A DNA stretch of 64,000 nucleotides, from NCBI RefSeq assembly GCF_963676685.1, contig NC_092354.1, forward strand, positions 67,468,241 through 67,532,240, read 5' to 3'. Below the pieces are notes generated by a model. That model made no database searches and was not told where the DNA came from. It worked only from the letters and a program-made list of their open reading frames with translations. Numbering within the stretch: position 1 is the stretch's first letter; the number at the start of each line of letters is the position of its first letter. The stretch comes from Mytilus edulis (taxonomy: Eukaryota > Mollusca > Bivalvia > Mytilida > Mytilidae). Positions 1 through 10,505 of this stretch are shown in pieces. The position numbers and the translations under genes were made by a program.

Positions 1-1020
1 TTGTTATACTATTGATATTATGTGAATAAGACATAGTAAAAATTTACAAGTTAAAGATGTGAATACTTAGTGATACATCTTAAGAATACTTTGCAATACA
101 TTAAATATATAATCATATTAAAAATAAATTTAATTAAATAACTTCCATACATCCCCCCATCTGTCGACAAATGACTCGTGTTTGTCTTTAGAAAGATATG
201 CATATTTTAATATCTCCAGACGTCTTTTAAAAAATTTAAGAAAAGCTTGCACAGATATTAACAGTCTGCCTAATTGTGTGTTCTTTACATAATTAAGGTA
301 GATGGGCTGTCTAAATTATAATCCATAGAATTTTTTAATAATTTGTCAACATGTAGTTTATATTATGCCTTTTTAAAAAAATTATAAAAATAATGGGTCA
401 CTGGGATTATTTCGACGCTACAGGGTGTTCAAAATTGATAAATTTTGTATAGATTATGCATGGAAAACCCAATTTTCTGCAATAAAGCGTAATCTACACC
501 ATAGAATTTTGAGATAACATTGGAGAAGATGGCTTTAATAGTATGCTATCAGTTAAGAAAATGAAACAATGGGGTCACCGGACCCGTTTTCTTGCTTCAT
601 TATAAAATAGGTAAATTTCTAACACATTCTAGTGTAAAGTACCTTAATATGAATTATCTGCCATTGCATTTGAGTTGCCTCCCCTTATATGGCAAAGTTG
701 GAAAAAAAATGATCAAACAAAAGTTTTCTGTTTTTTGTAAAATACAACCGTAAATATGATAAAACATGTCATTTTCTACATCGAAGTGGAAGTTCTTACA
801 CATGAATTACCTACTACTCTAAAAATTTGCCCATTCTATTAAAGATCTAGACCTTGTTTTCTGGTATTTCCAAATCCAAGATAGAGGAAGACACCATATC
901 TACCTTAATGTAATACTTTGCCTGTAGAGTACAGTAATTTATAACTAAGTTATCAGAATTCGATACACCAACAAAGACGCTGTTTTTATTCAAAAATATT
1001 TTAACTCCAAAAACTAAATA
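1..1020. other. AT-rich stretch without recognised gene
   Basis: I see no coding exon, RNA gene or familiar repeat here. Upstream exons of the SHFL-like gene must lie here, between 2460 and 2985, or left of the window, but none could be placed. Confidence 0.4.
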
Positions 1021-1029
1021 CCACTAATT

Positions 1030-2460
1030 AAAAAATTCTTTCCAAAATTGTTTTATTTCTGTACAAAATGAATGCTCTATAGGTTCTATTACTTTACAAC
1101 TGGCACATTCATTAGTTAAGGAAAGTTTATATTTTTCAAGAAGATAATTATGTGAGACTATTCTGTATAAAAATGTATATATGGAAAGCTTGTAGTTTGC
1201 TTTCTATAGTACATTTAAAAGCTAGTGAATAAATATTTTTTCCATTTTTCGTCACTAATTTCTATATTAAAACTTTCTTCCCACCTTTGCCGTGAAAAAG
1301 AGCAAACACTTCCCCGATCGATAAAAAGAGAATATAAATCTTTCGCAAATAATTTACTAATGGGCATCTTTTTATTCTCATGCTCAAAAATGAATCCAAA
1401 TGAGTTGCTGTTACATTGTATGTGACATGTGTTGTTGTAATAACAAATATTTCCAGTCACATGGTATAACAAGTTAAATAGATAGAATGTCTACAAAAGT
1501 AACAAAAAATCGTCCTTTTCATCTACAATATCATTAATGAACCTTATGCCTTACATGTGCCAAGATCTGTAAGAAATACTCGTTCTGTCAACTTTGATAA
1601 ACGGATTGAACCAAAAAAATTCTTTTCTAACATGAAATGCATTTAACGGGATATCAATACCCTTGAAACGTTTCCATGCAGATAACACTTCTATATAAAA
1701 AAAGAGGTGCTTTTAAATTTAAAAACTCAAATTCACATCTGCTCATAAATAAATCTTCTAAATCAAAAAGGGAGAATAATGCTTTGGGAACATGTTTTCA
1801 TTTGGAGTCATGTTCTGACAGAAATCTTTTTATCAACATAATACGAAAGGATAACAGCTGTACTTCAAAATTTGGGGCTTTCAGTCCCCCCTCGCTAGGA
1901 GACTTTTGAATAACTTTCGATTTAACTTTCGGAGTACTACTATTCCATAAAAAACTATTAATATCACGTTGTATTTTAATTACATAAGATTTTGGTATAT
2001 GTGTAAGTGAAATGACATAAATAAGCTTCGATATTGCAAGTGATTTAAGAATTACAATTTTACCGATCAAGGAAAGGTTTCTGATCCACCACAGTTTTAT
2101 TATTGATTCCATTTTTTTTCTGCATGTATCTAAATTAGAACAAACCATTTCTTCAAAAGCATTTAATTTTAATCTAAGGTTTTAAAAACCATCTGTCCAT
2201 TTAATAGGAAGGGAACCTTCTTTGTTAAATTTATTTCTTCCAATCCATGTTGCTTCGGTTTTTTGAAAAAAATACTTTTAACCCTGAACACTTCTCAAAA
2301 TCGTTAAAGGAATCTAATAAAATTTGCGCGGAAAATACATCTTTCAAAAAACAAGTGGTATCATCAGCCAACTGTGAAATTTTCAGTATCCCCAATTTTT
2401 ATGCCAGATATATGATTGTTTTTACGAATACTTATTGCCAACAAATAACAATTGAATAAT
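1030..2460 (-). mobile_element. Degenerate L1/Tx1-like LINE fragment (RT C-terminal half)
   Basis: Read on the minus strand, the segment carries in order: an RT active-site box of the form LADDTT (about 2345-2385) followed by the usual 'FEKCSGLKV' stretch; a thumb/connection segment beginning LSLIGKIVILKSLAISKL (1798-2148 region), which is the hallmark of L1/Tx1 LINEs; and a C-terminal part ending in 'RWEESFNIEISDEKWKK' (1215-1472) and 'IEHSFCTEIKQFWKEF' (about 1035-1080). Several frame changes and stops separate the pieces, so it cannot make an active enzyme. The endonuclease and the first half of the RT are missing. It lies in opposite orientation to the SHFL-like gene, probably in an upstream intron or the 5' flank. 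Confidence 0.75.
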
Positions 2461-2464
2461 GTTA

Positions 2465-2860
2465 GATAAATGCAACAGTCGTATACGACTGTTCAACAGT
2501 CATACATCGATTGAGAGAAAACAAATCCGGGCTACATACTAAATCCGTGATAAACACATCAATTATAAGAGGAAAACAACGAAACAACAGAAACACTGAA
2601 GTGCAACAACATACAAACGACAATGCAACATACATAGAAACGAACTATTAGATAACAACTGCCATATTCCTGACTTGGTACATGACATTTTAAGAAAAAA
2701 TGGTGGGTTGAACCTGGTTTTGTGGCTAGCCAACCTTGAGCTTTATGGCAATGTTAAATATACCGCTAAAATGACATCATTACATGACAGGAATACAGTA
2801 CAAATAAATGCAAGAATACTCAGGACAGAGAAATCCATAAATAAATAATATAATAGTACA
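2465..2860 (-). repeat. tRNA-like dispersed repeat, minus-strand copy
   Basis: Contains the reverse complement of a sequence found again at 54545-54760, including a B-box-like GGTTCAATCC (here ggttgaacctgg on the + strand, near 2705) and 'attcctgacttggtac'. It abuts the LINE fragment at 2460. A related partial copy is at 14950-15110. This looks like a multi-copy SINE-like family of the host genome. Confidence 0.6.
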
Positions 2861-2985
2861 TTTCGATATGTTAACCACAGAATAACAACAAATACCTAAA
2901 GCAATGAAGGACAGTACACAAAACCAGTATAATAGAATTACGAATAGAATAGACAAATAATTCAGGTTTTAATACCAATAAACAG

Positions 2986-3089
2986 GTCTCGAAGTGTGTG
3001 CGATGTAACATACGATATGAAGCTGTACCGACCGACTACGAATGGGGAAGAGCGGAATTTCATTGCCAGTTTTGCGGAAATGTCTTCAG
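2986..3089 (+). CDS. SHFL-like (Shiftless) protein, internal exon with zinc-ribbon cysteines
   Basis: Exon bounded by acceptor aacag (ending 2985) and donor gtatgt (from 3090); 104 nt, starting in phase 0 and ending two bases into a codon. It encodes VSKCVRCNIRY..., then WGRAEFHCQFCGNVF: two CxxC-type pairs spaced as in a zinc ribbon. With the next two exons it matches the conserved part of the Shiftless/UPF0515 family as I remember it. In vertebrates SHFL is an interferon-induced cytoplasmic protein that binds nascent complexes and blocks programmed -1 ribosomal frameshifting. Function in this organism is inference. The N-terminal exon or exons, including the start codon, were not found, so the gene is partial here. 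Confidence 0.72.
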
Positions 3090-4366
3090 GTATGTATAGT
3101 ATTAAACAACTCGAATAACAAATGGTTAATAAGCTTTAGATATATTGAATGTCAACTAAATATACTACAAAAGCAAGGTAAATCGATTTCAAAACCACAT
3201 TTAACAGCCTATTAACATATCCTACGTCTCCTATAGAGCTGCTGTTCTTATTTTATGAAAATGAAACGGTTTACTCACAAACAGAAATTGTAAAACGAGC
3301 TGCACATATTTATTTTTTTCTAGTTCGTTATATTTGATCTTAATTATGCTAAACTATTGTAACAGAGAGGTTGTTGTCGCTGATCGATTCTGTTATTAGA
3401 CGATGGTGATGGTGACATTGCCGATACTCGAGCATACGTTTGTTAATGTTTGGTCATGTACAGCAGTTTAGATATATAGATGAATGTATAACTCAGATAA
3501 ATACTATTTTGTAAAAATGGAATACTTAAATGGATTAATGATGAATGTTTTCTTTTGATAGAAAATATTTACTAAAATAAAATTTCGGATTTCAATATAA
3601 TTTTTTCTAGAACCAATCCATCAATGTTGTATATGTCTCGGGGTTTGAAAGAACTTAACTTTCAAACCACGCATTAAGATATTCACACATTACATAAAAG
3701 TAGGCTAATTTACGGACGGAACATCTTACATTTTTAAGATTGAAATATTCAGATACTTATAACGAAATGTATATCATGACCATTTAAAAATTATTTCGTA
3801 ACTTGCAAATCTGCAGTTCATTGTCATCGCGATATTCAATGATGTATGCATATTAATCATATTAATACATGTACAGGTTATTCATAGTACCCTGGAAAGT
3901 AAATCTACAATTAAAGCTGTATACGTCAATAATACGTTTTCTATTTAAAATCACGTGATTAACACATCGAATATTTAACATCTTACAGTGTAAATACAAT
4001 ATATTGCACACACGATTTGATTATTTTCACAGCTAATGACAAAATCCCTCACGTATGCGAAAAATATATTCACTGCATAGTGAATGTTTAACAAACATCC
4101 GGTACTCGAAAAAAAACATTAAGCTAGGGTTAATCCGTAATATATGTGTAATTCAGTTTTCAGAATGTGACATTCCCGGCTTAGCGTTTATATCCCCTTG
4201 GCCTTCGGCTCAGGGAATTTAAACCGGGAACGTCACATTGTATACCCTGTATGAGACCTGAATAACATATCATATTCTTTTTTCCAAAAACAATACAGTT
4301 TATGGGTATTTTAAAGTACACTAAATATTATATTAAAGATAGTAAGCAATGTATCAATTATTACAG
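3090..4366 (+). other. Intron of SHFL-like gene
   Basis: GT...AG intron joining the two cysteine-rich exons in frame (phase 2). It contains the imperfect hairpin at 4165-4239; otherwise nothing recognisable. Confidence 0.65.
4165..4239. repeat. Imperfect inverted repeat with CTTCGGC-type loop
   Basis: Left arm atgtgacattcccgg... pairs with right arm ...ccgggaacgtcacat; the centre reads ggccttcggct. The same design occurs at 15686-15762, 39025-39167 and 39671-39786 with different arm sequences. Confidence 0.7.
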
Positions 4367-4518
4367 AGGGTTTGGACAAATGGGAGTCGCTTCCAGTCCT
4401 TGTTACAGATGTAGCACGGCATGTTCGCCGAATGCAATTCTGCCAAGACGAAGGTTAGAAGGAAGAAGATCCAGAAATGTTCATGCATGTTTCTGCCGGA
4501 ACTGCTTCAATCGGGCAG
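4367..4518 (+). CDS. SHFL-like protein, exon with GFGQMG and CxxC motifs
   Basis: Acceptor ttacag (ends 4366), donor gtttgt (from 4519); 152 nt. Joined to the previous exon it reads VFRGFGQMGVASSPCYRC, then an arginine-rich stretch (PRRRLEGRRSR), then a CFCRNC cluster and NR. The order of FRGFGQMG, SPCYxC, PRRR...RSR and a C-rich C..CxxxC group is the most diagnostic part of the family. The reading frame runs upstream into the intron to an apparent ATG at 4302, but the splice junction with 3089 restores the family motif, so that ATG is not the likely start. Basic residues between the cysteine clusters suit RNA or ribosome contact; this is inference. Confidence 0.75.
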
Positions 4519-7249
4519 GTTTGTTAATTGCCAAAACTATCATAAAAATGGCCAACAAGTTTGAATGTCCCTCTTTCGCCTCTCTTATAGACAGACATTA
4601 TGAAAATTCTGATACGTTAATTAAAATGAAATGTTCTGAAAGAAGTATCACGTATTAATTGTGTGGTATGTGTTCCTACAGTCTTCAAAGGCATGATTAA
4701 AAATGTGTGTGACAAAACATTCTGTCAATAGTAGTGTCAACATTTTCGCCGACGCATTCTATAGTTAATTAACTATTGTTCTTTAACAAACCTTTGTTTA
4801 CATTACTCTTTTAAAACAAAATGTAGATTGGTTAATAATGAAAAAAAATTTGTATCCCAGTCAATCCGATTATTACTTAAAAATGTTATTCGATCACACA
4901 AATTAGAACTATAGTCGTTATCTGTTTGCTTAATGATACTTATGTTTGATACGAGAAAGATTGAACTGTCAGTTAAATTGTATTCCGAATGGAACTAGCT
5001 CCACCAGTCATACGTACATTTATCTGAAGTCATACATTTATCTCAAGTCATATATTTTTCTCAAGTCATTTGTTTACGACCAGAAACTAAGCAATAATCA
5101 AACTATACTCTTCTTTATACACATTTTAACAACGTAAGAGGGTATTTATACGCCTCCGTAGAAGACAACGATTCTATAAGTAGACATTTTGCTCATGGGC
5201 ACCCATACCACATCTTCCTTTATCTATTTGATGGTGGTACTTTTTTTTTATGTATTTCACTCGGAGCATTTTAAGATATCAATATCAAAGAGAGAAATTG
5301 GTTGATTGTATCTCTTTGAACCAAGTGACGCAGTGTGTTTTATCAAGCACTAGACTAATAAAATAGAGAATGGAAATTGAGAATGTGTCAAAGAGACAAC
5401 AACCCGACCAAAAAGTAAAAACACAACCGATGGCCACCAATGGATCTTCAATACAGCCAGTAAATCCCACAACCGGAGGCGGACTTTGGCCCCTCAACAA
5501 AAATGTGTATTAGCTAGTGAAAAATGGACGCCATACTAAACTCCTAAGCATACAAAGGAACTTTAATTATAAAAAACAAAAAAAACAAGACTAACAAAGG
5601 CAAGAGGCTTCTGACTTGGGACAGGCGCAATTTGGCGGGGTTATACATGTTTAGTGAAACCCTCCCACTATACCTCTACCCAATGTAGAATAAACATACA
5701 CACGGCAATACGCACAGTAAATATCAGTTTAAATGAAGTCCGAGTCCGATGTCAGAATAGGTAACAAAAGAAACTAAGCAAAATGTCAATGATACATAAA
5801 TAAACAAAGGACTACTAGTAGTTACAGACATGTCAGCTCCAGACCTCAATTAAACTGATCGATATATATTGTCTTCATCATATAAAATTCAAGCTCAATC
5901 CCTCCCCTAAGGTGATAAGTATCATACCATCATAAGATATATGAGAAGAACATAATCTGTATCATGCCAACAACTGGTTTTAGAATAAATGTGTTGATTT
6001 CCGATGCAAAGACCCTATGAGTGAATCAATATTAATACCAAAATATGCCATATTTCATGACCTGATAACAGTATCGTAACTATATCCCTTCTTAGTAAGT
6101 CTGTTTGAAGATTTTGTTAGCTTTTGAGGTTAGTGCCGACATTTCTGTGCTTTGTATTTATAGAATATTTTGCCAAAAGATTGGATGTGAAATATCTGAA
6201 CGTATAAGATGTCTGCGTGTTGATTTCTATTTACGAATGACGTCCTTCTGCCGATAATAAAATTTAGTAAATGTTTTGATTAGTCTGTGATATCGAAAAC
6301 CCTGGTGTGATAATTTTGCAGCAATACAGAGATTTCTTTCGTTAAAATCAAATACATTGTTACATACACGAGCGAATCGAAAAAGTTGAGATATAAAACG
6401 CATAAGATGATGACAAGGGAACATCACCATCTAAAATGGATAATTAACAATAGGACATGAAAAATCATCTCTTTTATCATACATTGTGGTATTAAATTTC
6501 TCATTAAAGACATAGATATGTGTAAATTCCTCGTTGATCTTATATCATAAAATTTATTAGTTGGTTTGGGTTCAATCATTTTAAGGTTAAGGTTTTACTA
6601 GTATAGTGAAAGCTATTCTCCCGCATGTTAAATCATAGTTATGATAGTAGACGGATGTATTCATTAACATATTCATGTTATTATAAATACAATTATGTAA
6701 ATACAAACTGACAAACAGAAAGCATTTACACAGGTTTTTAATAAAACTAGTAACATTCAATAATATTTTATGAGTACAAGATCATTGTATACATGTAGAC
6801 GAAGTGTATACTTATATCCCGCTTTCATGAATATGAATTAAAAATTTCCCAATGGCAATTAAGAAAGTAACGATCAAATAGCACATGTTCCTACACTTAC
6901 ATAATTACTATAGAAGGATCTGAATAGTGAGTTGTAAGTTTAATAAATTTGGAGCATCTTGGAATTAAAAAAAAACATTATCAGCTTCCAATACAAATTT
7001 CTCAAGTGCCAACAGGATCCAAACTGTTATAAATTATGTCTATTTTATTAAACTAATCTAATCCACAACCATATGCGCCACTGCATTACACGTCCTGCTT
7101 AACAAATTGTTAATATTCTTTAATGCCCTTTTAGGTTTTTCCAGTTTGTTTTATGTTATTATAAAAGTTTTAAAGTCATAGCTGTTTAGTCTCATTCTGC
7201 TTCTTTACTTCATTTTCAATTGATGCGTATCTCATTTCATAATTTTTAG
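4519..7249 (+). other. Intron of SHFL-like gene
   Basis: Phase-1 intron of 2.7 kb joining the cysteine-rich exon to the last exon. About half is filled by an antisense Penelope-like remnant (5270-6600). A short minus-strand piece of the 'atgattgccaatgagac' family lies at about 5190-5240. The remaining parts (4519-5190 and 6600-7249) show nothing recognisable. Confidence 0.6.
5270..6600 (-). mobile_element. Penelope-like retroelement remnant (RT C-terminal region and 3' tail)
   Basis: The longest open piece, 6227-6430 minus, encodes ISQLFRFARVCNNVFDFNER followed by HQGFRYHRLIKTFTKFYYR, a segment I associate with the thumb region of a bivalve Penelope-like RT family. Upstream on the minus strand 'YDKRDDFSCPIVNYPF' can be read across a frameshift, and downstream 'MAYFGINIDSLIGSLHRK'. 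Frameshifts and stops throughout make it a fossil. The far end (5380-5700 on +) carries the long 3' part of the same repeat, with 'agagacaacaacccgacc' and 'cttctgacttgggacaggcgc'. A second 3' fragment is at 30300-30465. Family assignment is from memory. Confidence 0.6.
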
Positions 7250-7425
7250 ATGGACCTATTGTTGAAGAAACCTGCGTCCATCCACGTTCATTGCACCGGC
7301 GTGTAGTGTATGCTAGCGAACAACACCTCAGCACCGGTTCTACAGTAGATACCTTCTTGACACAAGATGACTTAGCTTCTCAAGTATCTGATTTCGAACC
7401 AATGTTATCAGATATTGATGAATAA
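7250..7425 (+). CDS. SHFL-like protein, terminal exon and stop
   Basis: Acceptor tttttag ends at 7249. The exon joins in phase 1 to give ...NRADGPIVEETCVHPRS, then an acidic, serine-rich tail ending in SDFEPMLSDIDE and TAA at 7423-7425. The TCVHPRS box continues the conserved block and supplies one more cysteine; the acidic tail is common in this family's C-terminus. The three exons give 143 codons. With a missing N-terminal part the protein would be close to the 200-300 residues usual for the family. Confidence 0.75.
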
Positions 7426-7458
7426 TGCCAAAAGGGAGAATGATATCCACTCATAGCT

Positions 7459-7464
7459 AATAAA
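7459..7464 (+). terminator. Poly(A) signal of SHFL-like gene
   Basis: AATAAA 34 bases after the stop codon, followed by T-rich sequence. Confidence 0.55.
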
Positions 7465-8085
7465 TTTACATCGCTTTCTTTTGTTGTTGTCAATTTTTAA
7501 TACATGAAAACAGAAAACAATTATTTCTAAAGCATCACATAACTTTAATACCATTTAGCATGTGTCGGTAATGACATACTCTGAATAGGAACTGAAGTTT
7601 CACCGCCTCAAATTATGATGCCCCCCCCCCCCCAAAAAAAAAGAAAAAAACTCAGAAAAAAAAATTAAAAAAACTTTTGGTCCTACAACCTGTCGATACA
7701 ATTTTTGGCATTGCACAAGGTCATGATTTTGTGCTCACAAACATGGTTTTACCCGCCTTTTTCAATTGTGCCTGTTCGTATCAATGGCTGAGTGTCGTTC
7801 GATGCTGTCCGTCATACATGTTTTTTTCTTTATAGTTATATCATAAATCAGGTTGTTTGTTTTTAATGTTAAAATTCCAAAAGAACCAAATACAACAAAT
7901 GTTCCAAGAACTTTCTACGTTTTATAATGTTAAGGATGAACTAACTTAAATAGTTGGCAATTTTAATCTTGTTAAATATTAAGTGATAATTATACAACTT
8001 CAAAATCAAAGCTATAGACCCCACTTGGTGAAGTTACCAAAGTTGTTGATCAGTTGAGGGATATTCTGAGCAAAATCAGAACTAC
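7465..8085. other. Intergenic, low-complexity tract
   Basis: Contains a C12-14 run followed by A-rich sequence at 7621-7675; no gene seen. Confidence 0.5.
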
Positions 8086-10505
8086 AAAACAGACGAGAAT
8101 GTTCAGAGCCGGTCTGACGTTATAGCCATTATCCTGCCCGGTCCAAAACATACGAGAATGTTCAGAGCCAGTCTGACATTATAACCATTATCCTGCCCGG
8201 TCCAAAACATACGAGAATGTTCAGAGCAAGTCTGACGTTACAGCCATTATCCTGCCCGGTCCAAAACATACGAAATGTTCAGAGCCAGTCTGATGTTATA
8301 GCCATTATTCTGCCCGATCTAAAACATAAGAAAATATTCAGAGCCAGTCTGACGTTAAAGCCATTACCCTGCCCGGTCTAAAACATACGAGAATGTTCAG
8401 AGCCAGTCTGACGTCATAGCCATTATCCTGCCCGGTCCAAAACATAAGAGAATGTTCAGAGCCAGTCTGAGGTTATAGCCATTATCCTGCCCGGTCCAAA
8501 ACATACGAGAATGTTCAGAGCCAGTCTGACGTTACAGCCATTATCCTGCAAGGTCCAAAACATAGGAAATGTTCAGAGCCAGTCTGACGTCATAGCCATT
8601 ATCCTGCCCGGTCCAAAACATAAGAGAATGTTCAGAGCCAGTCTGAGGTTATAGCCATTATCCTGCCCGGTCCAAAACATACGAGAATGTTCAGAGCAAG
8701 TCTGACGTTACAGCCATTATCCTGCAAGGTCCAAAACATAGGAAATGTTCAGAGCCAGTCTGATGCTATAGCCATTATTCTGCCCGGTCTAAAACATACA
8801 AAAATATTCAGAGCCAGTCTGACGTTAAAGCCATTACCCCGCCCGGTCTAAAACATACGAGAATGTTCAGAGCCAGTCTGACGTCATAGCCATTATCCTG
8901 CCCGGTCCAAAACATAAGAGAATGTTCAGAGCCAGTCTGAGGTTATAGCCATTATCCTGCCCGGTCCAAAACATACAATAATGTTCAGAGCCAGTCTGAC
9001 GTTATAGCCATTATCCTGTCCGGTTCAAAACATACGAGAATGTTCAGAGCAAGTCTGACGTTACAGCCATTATCCTGCCAGGTCCAAAACATAGGAAATG
9101 TTCAGAGCCAGTCTGATGTTATAGCCATTATTCTGCCCGGTCTAAAACATACAAAAATATTCAGAGCCAGTCTGACGTTAAAGCCATTACCCTGCCCGGT
9201 CTAAAACATACGAGAATGTTCAGAGCCAGTCTGACGTCATAGCCATTATCCTGCCCGGTCCAAAACATAAGAGAATGTTCAGAGCCAGTCTGAGGTTATA
9301 GCCATTTTCCTGCCCGGTCCAAAACATACGATAATGTTCAGAGCCAGTCTGACGTTATAGCCATTATCCTGTCCGGTCCAAAACATACGAGAATGTTCAG
9401 AGCCAGTCTGACGTTATAGCCATTATCCTGTCCGGTCCAAAACATACGAGAATGTTCAGAGCAAGTCTTACGTTACAGCCATTATCCTGCCAGGTCCAAA
9501 ACATAGGAAATGTTTAGAGCCAGTCTGATGTTATAGCCATTATTCTGCCCGGTCTAAAACATACAAAAATATTCAGAGCCAGTCTGACGTTAAAGCCATT
9601 ACCCTGCCCGGTCTAAAACATACGAGAATGTTCAGAGCCAGTCTGACGTCATAGCCATTATCCTGCCCGGTCCAAAACATAAGAGAATGTTCAGAGCCAG
9701 TCTGAGGTTATAGCCATTTTCCTGCCCGGTCCAAAACATACGATAATGATCAGAGCCAGTCTGACGTTATAGCCATTATCCTGTCCGGTCCAAAACATAC
9801 GAGAATGTTCAGAGCCAGTCTGACGTCATAGCCGATATCCTGCCCGGTCTAAAACATACGAGAATGTTCAGAGCCAGTTTGACGTCATAGCCATTATCCT
9901 GCCCGGTCCAAAACATAAGAGAATGTTCAGAGCCAGTCTGAGGTTATAGCCATTTTCCTGCCCGGTCCAAAACATACGATAATGTTCAGAGCCAGTCTGA
10001 CGTTATAGCCATTATCCTGTCCGGTCCAAAACATACGAGAATGTTCAGAGCCAGTCTGACGTCATAGCCGATATCCTGCCCGGTCCAAAACATACGAGAA
10101 TGTTCAGAGCCAGTCTGACGTTAAAGTCATTATCCTGCCCGGTCCAAAACATACGAGAATGTTCAGAGCAAGTCTGACGTTAAAGTCATTATCCTGCCCG
10201 TTCCAAAACATACCAAAAATTTTCAGAGCCAGTCTGACGTTATAGCCATTATACTGCCCGGTCGAAAACATACGACAGTGTTCAGAGCCATTCTGACGTT
10301 ATAGCCATTATCCTGCCCGATCCAAAACATACTAGAATGTGTAGAGCCAGTCTGACGCTATAGCCATTATCCTGCCCGATTCAAAACATACTAGAATGTT
10401 CAGAGCCAGTCTGACGTTATAACCATTATCCTGCCCGGTCCAAAACATTCGAGAATGTTCAGAGCCAGTCTGACGTTATAGCCATTATCCTACCTGTTCC
10501 AAAAT
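8086..10505. repeat. 59-bp satellite array with higher-order structure, about 41 monomers
   Basis: The monomer, phased at aaaacatacgagaatg and containing gttcagagccagtctgacg, repeats every 59 bp for 2.4 kb. Monomers are not identical. A marked variant with gacgttaaagccattacc recurs with first bases at 8351, 8821, 9174 and 9586, spacings of 470, 353 and 412, i.e. about 8, 6 and 7 monomers, so blocks of 6-8 monomers were amplified together. As 59 is not a multiple of three there is no continuous reading frame. Edge monomers are more diverged than central ones. The array lies directly between the SHFL-like gene and a gene-poor stretch. Confidence 0.95.

Noticed and set aside
4302-4658. 118-codon single-exon gene starting at 4302
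   Set aside because: Splice sites at 4366 and 4518 join neighbouring exons in frame and restore a conserved motif, so the open frame is only an exon with intron read-through.
8086-10505. CRISPR-like regular repeat array
   Set aside because: The whole 59-bp unit is repeated without unique spacers, and the host is eukaryotic; it is a satellite.
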